Positions 1 through 4,793 of a DNA stretch of 5,735 nucleotides are shown piece by piece; the stretch's first letter is position 1, and every line of letters begins with the position of its first letter. The notes beneath the pieces were generated by a model that was not told the DNA's origin, did not search any database, and saw only the letters and a program-made list of their open reading frames with translations. Location of the stretch: NCBI GenBank assembly GCA_903872005.1, contig CAIQJD010000168.1, positions 1 through 5,735 of the forward strand. Direction: 5' to 3'. The position numbers were made by a program, and so were the translations under genes. This DNA comes from an uncultured bacterium (GTDB lineage Bacteria; Chloroflexota; Anaerolineae; JACIWP01).

Positions 1-148
1 CGTCGCGGCCGGCGGGGCGCGCTACAAGGCCGCGCCGGACCTGGTCTGCTATGTGGATGTGAGCGACGGCAAGCTGGACATCCACTTCCTCTCCGTCGTC
101 GGCCAGCCCAAAGCCGACGCCATCTACATCCAGCAGATCTACAAGTAG
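1..148 (+). CDS. 3' end of an FG-GAP/malectin-like secreted protein (partial, first copy in array)
   Basis: Only the last 48 residues are in the window; the reading frame begins at base 2 and stops at TAG 146-148. The fragment is the C-terminal end of a malectin-like domain. It aligns without gaps to the end of the copy at 2596-4458 (shared VAAGGARYKAAPDLVC, then VSDG.LDIHF, then GQPKADAIYIQQIY) and more loosely to the copy at 427-2346. The conserved cysteine of the LVC motif is present; its presumed partner lies off the left edge. By homology the missing part should hold a signal peptide and about seven FG-GAP repeats, but this cannot be seen here. A strong hairpin follows 43 bases after the stop. 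Malectin-like domains are typically carbohydrate-binding, so a surface or secreted binding role is inferred. Confidence 0.85.
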   Translation, partial: VAAGGARYKAAPDLVCYVDVSDGKLDIHFLSVVGQPKADAIYIQQIYK

Positions 149-191
149 CAGTCCAGACGGAACTTCCTTGCGCCCGGGATCGCGTGATCTC

Positions 192-223
192 GCCCTCCGC
201 AGGCAGTACAGCCTGCGGAGGGC
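192..223 (+). terminator. Rho-independent-type terminator after the first copy
   Basis: Perfect 13-bp inverted repeat: GCCCTCCGCAGGC (192-204), 6-base loop AGTACA, GCCTGCGGAGGGC (211-223). The following T run is short (TTTGCG), so this is a weaker intrinsic terminator by sequence than the two later ones. Its position just past a stop codon and its shared CCGCAGG core with the other two hairpins support the call. Confidence 0.75.
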
Positions 224-323
224 TTTGCGTGGCCGGCGGCCGGCCGTAATGGGCACACTGATATCACGCATCGAAGATAGCTATCGAATGCCATATAGAC
301 CCGGTCTCATTCTTTTTCCCATA

Positions 324-352
324 TTGACAACGCCCGTAAATCGCTGTATAAT
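324..352 (+). promoter_or_regulatory. Consensus sigma-70-type promoter of the second copy
   Basis: TTGACA at 324-329 and TATAAT at 347-352 match the housekeeping consensus at all twelve positions, with the ideal 17-bp spacer. Transcription would start near 359, giving a leader of roughly 68 bases. The end of the spacer and the -10 (TCGCTGTATAAT) nearly repeat those of the promoter at 4691-4719 (TCGCTGTACAAT), so the two share ancestry. The surrounding DNA is AT-rich compared with the genes. Confidence 0.88.
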
Positions 353-406
353 ACACTTAGTTCTTTAGTGTGCAGACGTTTGGCGCGTCGATAGACCTAT
401 TTTCAC

Positions 407-418
407 AAGGAGAGGTTA
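407..418 (+). promoter_or_regulatory. Ribosome-binding region fixing the ATG at 427
   Basis: AAGGAGAGGTTA is purine-rich and contains GAGGT (412-416), 10 bases before ATG 427. An in-frame GTG at 370 would add 19 residues ahead of the signal peptide, but it lies upstream of this site and has no site of its own. The block TTTTCACA-(A/G)GGAG is also found before the fourth copy, which supports its role in translation initiation. Confidence 0.75.
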
Positions 419-426
419 AGACGACT

Positions 427-2346
427 ATGGACAAGAAGCGGTTTCCCCAAAAACTAAGCGTCATGTTTCGTCTCATGCTGCTGGCCATGCTGGTAGCGCT
501 CTTGCTGCCGGCCTTGCCGGCCGCCGCCGGCAGCCCGGCGCATCAGGAGCGGCAGGCTCCGACGGACCGGCCGGCCCACGAGGGCGTCGCCGCCACGGCC
601 GGCGAAGTGAACGCCAGCGACATCTCCATGAGCGCCAAGAAGATCTTCCCGGCCGATGGGGATGACGATGGCGACTTCGGCCAGGCCGTTGGGATCAGCG
701 GGGATGTGATGCTGGTCGGCGCGCCGGACGCCGACTTCGATGGATATGATGAAGTAGGCCTGGCCTACCTGTACGGGCGCAACGCCGGCGGGCCGGGGAA
801 CTGGGGCCTGATCAAGGAGCTGTACGCCAGCGACGGCGACGATTTCGACTACTTTGGCGAGGCCGTGGCGATCTATGGCACGACGGCGGTCGTGTGCGCG
901 CCGGATCACAATGTCGATCGGGGCGCGTGCTACGTCTTCGAGAAAGACGCCGGCGGCCTGAACATGTGGGGCGAGGTGACCGAGCTGAACGCTAACGACG
1001 GCGACGATGACGACTACTTTGGCGAAGCGGTCGCCATCTTCGGCTCGATCATCGTCGTGGGCGCTCCTGACGCCTGGATTGATGGCAATGAGGAACAGGG
1101 CGCGGTCTATCTCTTCGGGCGCAATGTCGGCGGGGCCGGCAACTGGGGCCAGTTCAAGAAGCTGACCGCCAGCGACGGCGATGCATACGACTACTTCGGC
1201 GAATCGGTGGCGATCAACGGCGCGACCGTCGTCGTCGGCGCATCTGACGCCTGGATAGGCGGCTACGAGGACGCTGGCGCGGCCTACGTCTTCGGGCGCG
1301 ATACGGGCGGGGCCGGCCACTGGGGCGAGGTCAAGAAGCTGGTCGCCAGCGACCCGGGCTACGAGGCCTACTTCGGCACGAGCGTCGGCGTCAGCGGGAC
1401 GACCATCGTCGTCGGAGCTGATGACGCTGACGTGAATGAGAACGATGAGCAGGGCGCGGCCTACGTCTATGAGCGCGACCTGGGCGGCTACGAGCAGTGG
1501 GGCCAGCTCAAGAAGCTCGTCGCCCCCGATGGCGACGAATATGACTACTTTGGTGTATCCGTCGCCATCAGCGGGCCGGCCATCATCGTCGGCGCATCTG
1601 ACAAGACCACGAATGGCGAAAGTGACGCCGGCGCGGCGTATCTCTTCGGACGCAACACCACCGGCGCCAACGAGTGGGGTCTGATGACCAAACTCGTCGC
1701 CACCGACCCGAGCTACGAAGCCTACTTCGGCGAAGCAGTCGCGATTGACAATGTCACGGTGGTTGTGGGCGCCGACTGGGCCTACGGGTACACCGATGGC
1801 GGCGAAGACTATTACACGGGCGCGGCCTATGTCTTCATGCCCTACGGCCTGCGCGTCAACAGCGCCGGCCCGAAGTACATTGACCAGGCTGGCAACCTCT
1901 GGGTCGCTGACCGCTCGTGGCTCGCCGGCGTGCCCATCACGCCGGGCACCACTCCGTGGGGCTATGTCGGCGGCATCGGCCGGAGCGTCACGGCGCCCAT
2001 CAGCGGCACCGAGGACGACAAGCTCTACCAGACCGAGCGGCTCTACACCGGCGCGGCCAAGCCGGGCTACAAGTTCGTCGTGCCCAATGGCCGCTACATG
2101 ATCAGCTTGAAGTATGCCGAGACTTACTGGGGCGTCTCGGGCAAGCGCAAATTCTCGGTCATGGCCGAGAAGACGATCTGCTTCTCGAACTATGACATCT
2201 ACATGACGGTCGGGGCCAAGAACAAGGCCGCGCCGGACAAGGTCTGCTACGTAGAAGTGACCGACGGGATGCTGGACATTGACTTCATCTCCGTCATCGG
2301 CCAGGCCAAGGCCGACGCCATCTACATCCAGCAGATCTACAAGTAG
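427..2346 (+). CDS. Secreted seven-repeat FG-GAP propeller protein with C-terminal malectin-like domain (second copy)
   Basis: The protein has 639 residues. Residues 1-34 form a Sec-type signal peptide: a basic start (MDKKR), a hydrophobic core, and likely cleavage after PAAA. A linker rich in Ala, Pro and acidic residues follows. Seven FG-GAP_2-type repeats then run 71-127, 128-182, 183-241, 242-300, 301-359, 360-418 and 419-472. Each follows the pattern KKL.A.DG....YFG..VAI.G...VVGA, a variable loop, GAAYVFGR and WG. Seven copies fit a closed integrin-like beta-propeller. Residues about 475-639 are malectin-like: RVN..GP, GTEDDKLYQTERLY, VPNGRY, KYAETYW, VTDG.LDI. In malectin, aromatic residues in the LYQTERY and EVYF stretches contact the sugar, and equivalents are present here. 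Repeats 1-4 and 6 carry very acidic loops (such as DGDDDDYFG) that could bind Ca2+. Cys585 and Cys607 recur in paralogues; Cys157 and Cys168 in repeat 2 are unique to this copy. No anchor or sorting motif is visible. A glycan-binding or adhesion role outside the cell is inferred; the ligand is unknown. Confidence 0.93.
   Translation: MDKKRFPQKLSVMFRLMLLAMLVALLLPALPAAAGSPAHQERQAPTDRPAHEGVAATAGEVNASDISMSAKKIFPADGDDDGDFGQAVGISGDVMLVGAPDADFDGYDEVGLAYLYGRNAGGPGNWGLIKELYASDGDDFDYFGEAVAIYGTTAVVCAPDHNVDRGACYVFEKDAGGLNMWGEVTELNANDGDDDDYFGEAVAIFGSIIVVGAPDAWIDGNEEQGAVYLFGRNVGGAGNWGQFKKLTASDGDAYDYFGESVAINGATVVVGASDAWIGGYEDAGAAYVFGRDTGGAGHWGEVKKLVASDPGYEAYFGTSVGVSGTTIVVGADDADVNENDEQGAAYVYERDLGGYEQWGQLKKLVAPDGDEYDYFGVSVAISGPAIIVGASDKTTNGESDAGAAYLFGRNTTGANEWGLMTKLVATDPSYEAYFGEAVAIDNVTVVVGADWAYGYTDGGEDYYTGAAYVFMPYGLRVNSAGPKYIDQAGNLWVADRSWLAGVPITPGTTPWGYVGGIGRSVTAPISGTEDDKLYQTERLYTGAAKPGYKFVVPNGRYMISLKYAETYWGVSGKRKFSVMAEKTICFSNYDIYMTVGAKNKAAPDKVCYVEVTDGMLDIDFISVIGQAKADAIYIQQIYK
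637..1842 (+). repeat. Seven in-frame FG-GAP coding repeats (second copy)
   Basis: Direct repeats of about 165-177 bp lie end to end: 637-807, 808-972, 973-1149, 1150-1326, 1327-1503, 1504-1680 and 1681-1842. Unit boundaries are set at the recurring Trp-Gly codons. Recurring words include those for YFG, VVVGA, GAAYVFGR and KKL. The repeats are diverged at DNA level, more like an old protein repeat than a recent slippage expansion. Confidence 0.85.
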
Positions 2347-2377
2347 CAGCCCACCCCCACCGGCTGCTGTCCGCCAG

Positions 2378-2409
2378 ACCTCCCGCAGGTTTCGTGACCT
2401 GCGGGAGGT
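2378..2409 (+). terminator. Rho-independent terminator after the second copy
   Basis: Perfect 13-bp stem ACCTCCCGCAGGT (2378-2390), loop TTCGTG, ACCTGCGGGAGGT (2397-2409), followed by a T-rich run (CTCTTTT, 2411-2417). It starts 31 bases after the stop codon. The preceding GGCTGCTGTCCGCC (2362-2375) is repeated exactly before the third copy's terminator. Confidence 0.9.
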
Positions 2410-2496
2410 TCTCTTTTGCCGGCCGGCGCGCCGAGCCATCCACCGAAGAAAGCGGCTCCCGTTGTTTTTCCATGTACTGACTCGTATATTGGCGTA

Positions 2497-2525
2497 TTGA
2501 CATTGGCATTAAACGGTGCTATACT
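2497..2525 (+). promoter_or_regulatory. Sigma-70-type promoter of the third copy
   Basis: TTGACA at 2497-2502, a 17-bp spacer, and TATACT at 2520-2525: eleven of twelve consensus positions. It lies in the AT-rich spacer between the terminator of the second copy and the start of the third. The last base of the -10 is 70 bases before the start of the gene ATG, close to the 74 found at the other two promoters. Confidence 0.85.
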
Positions 2526-2571
2526 AAAAATAGTGTTCGTATTCAAGGATGCAACGCGTTCATGATAAGAC

Positions 2572-2583
2572 AAGGAAGGAGAG
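2572..2583 (+). promoter_or_regulatory. Ribosome-binding region of the third copy
   Basis: AAGGAAGGAGAG ends 12 bases before ATG 2596. This is slightly long spacing, but it matches the layout before the other copies. A nearer ATG at 2585 opens only four codons (MKRI) and stops in TGA 2597-2599, overlapping the gene start as ATGA. ATG 2596 is the start because it gives the same signal peptide as the paralogues. Confidence 0.65.
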
Positions 2584-2595
2584 TATGAAGCGAAT

Positions 2596-4458
2596 ATGAA
2601 CAAGTCCCGACTTTCTCAGAAACTGAACGTGACGTTTCGTTTCATCCTTCTGGCGATGCTGCTGCTCGCCCTGGCGCCGGCGCTGCCGGCTGCCGCGGAC
2701 GAACCTGCCACGCCGGCGGATGAGGATGCCGCTGCTGGCGATGTCAACGCCAGCGTCTTCTCCCTGGGCGCCAAGAAGATCGTCGCCGCGGATGGCGCGA
2801 ACAATGACCGCTTTGGCAACGCGGTCAGCATCAGCGGCGATCTGATGGTGGTCGGCGCGCCGAGCGCCCACTGGAATGGCGCGGCCTACGTGTATGGGCG
2901 CAACGTGGGCGGGCCGGGCGCCTGGGGCCTGATCCAGGAGCTGCAAGCAGACGATGGGAAAACCTCAGATTCGTTTGGCGTCTCCGTAGGGATCTACGGC
3001 ACGACGGTCGTGGTGGGCGCGTATTCTGCGACCGGGCCAGGCTTTTCCTATCAAGGCGCGGCCTACGTCTTCGAGAAGGACGCCGGCGGGGCCGGCGCAT
3101 GGGGCCAGGCCGCCAAGCTGACCGCCAACGATGCCGCCCAGTACGACTATTTCGGCTACTCAGTTGCCATCTACGGCTCAGTCATCGTCGTCGGCGCCAC
3201 GCAGGCGGACGTGGGGAGCAATCGCAATCAGGGCGCGGTCTATCTCTTCGGGCGCAACGCGGCCGGCGCCTGGAACCAGTTCAAGAAGCTGACCGCCAGC
3301 GACGGCGCAGAAGATGACTCCCTGGGCGCATCCGTAGCCATCAACGCCGCGACCATCGTCGCCGGCGCGGAGGGGGCTACGGTGGCCGGCAATACGCTCG
3401 CCGGCGCGGCCTACATCTTCGGGCGCGATGCCGGCGGGGCCGGCGACTGGGGCCAGGGCAAGAAGCTGGTCGCCAGCGACCCCGGCCATTTCGCGCATTT
3501 CGGCCATTCCGTCGGCATCTATGGGAACACCGTCGCCATCGGCGCACCACAAGCCAAGATAGGCAGTAATGCAGAGCAGGGCACGGTCTATCTCTTCGAG
3601 CGCGATCTGGGCGGCTATGAACAGTGGGGCCAACGCAAGAAGCTCGTCGCCCCGGATGGCGCGTACAAGGATACATTCGGCAAGTCCGTCTCCATCAGCG
3701 GCTCGAATGTCGTCGTCGGCGCGGATGGCGCGGCCGTCGGCGAGACAGCCGGCGCTGGCGTGGCCTACCTCTTCGAGCGCAACACGGCCGGCGCTAACGC
3801 CTGGGGCTTCCTGACCAAACTCGTCCCCCCTGACCCCACCCGGTTCGGCTTCTACGGTGCGGCCGTGGCGCTGGACAACGTGACCATCGCCATCGGCGCG
3901 AATCGGGCCACCAACGGGATCCCCACGGTGAATCTTGGCGCGGTCTACGTTTATGTTCCCTATGACCTGCGGGTGAACGTCGCCGGCCCGAAATACGTGG
4001 ACACGGCCGGCAACCTCTGGCAGGCCGACCGGCCCTGGCCCACCCTGGGAGGGGCCGTGGTGACCTGGGGTTACATCAATGGCAACGGGCGCACGACGAC
4101 GCAGGCTATCGCCGGCACGGACGATGACAAGCTCTATCAGTCCGAGCGGCTCTGGACTGGCGCAGCGCAGCCGGGCTACCGCTTCGTCGTGCCCAACGGA
4201 CGCTACAAACTCACTTTCAAATACGCCGAGACCTACTGGAACGCGGCCGGCAAGCGCAAGTTCAGCATCATGTCGGAAGGCAAGATCTGCGCCGCCAACT
4301 ATGACCCGTATGTGGCCGCCGGCGGGGCGCGCTACAAAGCCGCGCCGGACCTGGTCTGCACCGTGAATGTGAGCGATGGGATTCTGGACATCCACTTCAT
4401 GTCCGTCGCCGGCCAGCCCAAAGCCGACGCCATCTACATCCAGCAAATCTACCAGTAA
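2596..4458 (+). CDS. Secreted seven-repeat FG-GAP propeller protein with C-terminal malectin-like domain (third copy)
   Basis: The protein has 620 residues and the same plan as the second copy. The signal peptide is residues 1-34 (MNKSRLSQK start, hydrophobic core, likely cleavage after LPAAA). A shorter acidic linker follows. Seven FG-GAP_2-type repeats run at about 60-111, 112-170, 171-227, 228-286, 287-345, 346-404 and 405-454, and the malectin-like domain at about 457-620. The malectin signatures are RVNVAGPKY, GTDDDKLYQSERLW, VPNGRY, KYAETYW and VSDGILDIHF. Cys565 and Cys588 match the pair in the second copy. Some repeats have drifted: repeat 4 has LG and repeat 7 has YG in place of FG, and the end of repeat 3 is shortened (AGAWNQ in place of GGAGNWGQ). 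Its repeat loops are much less acidic than those of the second copy, so metal binding may be weaker. Repeats match by position between copies (repeat 5 ends ERDLGGYEQWG in both), so the whole gene was duplicated. An extracytoplasmic carbohydrate-binding role is inferred. Confidence 0.93.
   Translation: MNKSRLSQKLNVTFRFILLAMLLLALAPALPAAADEPATPADEDAAAGDVNASVFSLGAKKIVAADGANNDRFGNAVSISGDLMVVGAPSAHWNGAAYVYGRNVGGPGAWGLIQELQADDGKTSDSFGVSVGIYGTTVVVGAYSATGPGFSYQGAAYVFEKDAGGAGAWGQAAKLTANDAAQYDYFGYSVAIYGSVIVVGATQADVGSNRNQGAVYLFGRNAAGAWNQFKKLTASDGAEDDSLGASVAINAATIVAGAEGATVAGNTLAGAAYIFGRDAGGAGDWGQGKKLVASDPGHFAHFGHSVGIYGNTVAIGAPQAKIGSNAEQGTVYLFERDLGGYEQWGQRKKLVAPDGAYKDTFGKSVSISGSNVVVGADGAAVGETAGAGVAYLFERNTAGANAWGFLTKLVPPDPTRFGFYGAAVALDNVTIAIGANRATNGIPTVNLGAVYVYVPYDLRVNVAGPKYVDTAGNLWQADRPWPTLGGAVVTWGYINGNGRTTTQAIAGTDDDKLYQSERLWTGAAQPGYRFVVPNGRYKLTFKYAETYWNAAGKRKFSIMSEGKICAANYDPYVAAGGARYKAAPDLVCTVNVSDGILDIHFMSVAGQPKADAIYIQQIYQ
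2773..3957 (+). repeat. Seven in-frame FG-GAP coding repeats (third copy)
   Basis: Seven direct coding repeats of roughly 150-180 bp cover residues 60-454. Two stretches are identical at DNA level to the matching places in the second copy: 3229-3257 equals 1096-1124 (29 bases), and 3276-3307 equals 1149-1180 (32 bases). Both lie at the repeat 3/repeat 4 junction. Confidence 0.83.
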
Positions 4459-4487
4459 CCGCCATCTCTGGTAGGCTGCTGTCCGCC

Positions 4488-4523
4488 GAGCCACCCGCAG
4501 GTCGCGTAACCTGCGGGTGGCTC
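4488..4523 (+). terminator. Rho-independent terminator after the third copy
   Basis: Perfect 15-bp stem GAGCCACCCGCAGGT (4488-4502), loop CGCGTA, ACCTGCGGGTGGCTC (4509-4523), then TCTTTAT. It begins 29 bases after the TAA stop. Compared with the terminator after the second copy, the stem has changed on both arms so that pairing is kept. Confidence 0.9.
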
Positions 4524-4587
4524 TCTTTATACGTGACAACAGCATGAGTGCGTTTCAGTTTTTGGGTCAGGAGCGTCCCGACGCGCC

Positions 4588-4648
4588 TTGTAGCATCGCC
4601 CCTTGTGCGCGTCTGGGATTCGGACGGCCACAAGGGCCGATGCTACGA
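4588..4648 (+). repeat. Long imperfect palindrome, REP-like or small non-autonomous element
   Basis: The 20-base arms 4588-4607 and 4629-4648 are inverted copies with two mismatches; they contain GTAGCATCG, CCCTTGTG and the complements. Inside the 21-base loop, CGTC (4610-4613) can pair with GACG (4623-4626), lengthening the hairpin. It lies in the 335-base spacer 4459-4793, between the terminator of the third copy and the promoter of the fourth. No T run follows, and a full terminator already lies upstream, so a second terminator is less likely. The spacer holds no gene; 4531-4587 and 4649-4690 show nothing I can name. Confidence 0.6.
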
Positions 4649-4690
4649 TGGCCGACTGGAGTTTGAAACACACCCGACATCATGGGCCTG

Positions 4691-4719
4691 TTGACGGCGC
4701 CATTGATTCGCTGTACAAT
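4691..4719 (+). promoter_or_regulatory. Sigma-70-type promoter of the fourth copy
   Basis: TTGACG at 4691-4696, a 17-bp spacer, and TACAAT at 4714-4719: ten of twelve consensus positions. Its TCGCTGTACAAT end nearly matches that of the promoter at 324-352. The start codon is 74 bases beyond the -10, the same as for the second copy. Confidence 0.8.
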
Positions 4720-4773
4720 GTCATAGTCCCTTCATGCGCAGGGATAGGGCGCGTCGCGATGATCGGTTTTCAC

Positions 4774-4786
4774 AGGGAGGGGGTGA
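4774..4786 (+). promoter_or_regulatory. Strong ribosome-binding site fixing a TTG start
   Basis: AGGGAGGGGGTGA includes AGGGGGTGA (4778-4786), one mismatch from the ideal AGGAGGTGA, ending 7 bases before TTG 4794. An in-frame ATG at 4734 lies upstream of this site and would put about 20 mostly charged residues before the signal peptide, so TTG is preferred. Confidence 0.75.
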
Positions 4787-4793
4787 AGCGACT

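Noticed and set aside
168..368. A possible 66-residue protein between the first and second copies
   Set aside because: It runs through the terminator hairpin and across the whole -35/-10 promoter, has no ribosome-binding site, and resembles no known protein.
370..426. GTG 370 as the start of the second copy
   Set aside because: It would put 19 residues before a normal signal peptide, and the ribosome-binding site lies inside that extension. It is also only about 11 bases from the expected transcript start.
637..1842. CRISPR array or minisatellite
   Set aside because: The repeats are in-frame protein repeats of about 55-59 codons with diverged DNA, not short identical repeats with unique spacers.
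454..2439. A 661-codon open frame on the reverse strand, antisense to the second copy
   Set aside because: It mirrors the repeat gene in a GC-rich sequence with strong codon bias, crosses the terminator hairpin, has no ribosome-binding site, and its protein shows only degenerate repeats complementary to the FG-GAP codons. The + strand product has a signal peptide and recognisable domains.
3178..4545. A 455-codon reverse-strand open frame, with similar ones at 2560-2946, 4770-5036 and 5127-5732
   Set aside because: These are the same shadow effect, recurring opposite each paralogue in the same relative frame.
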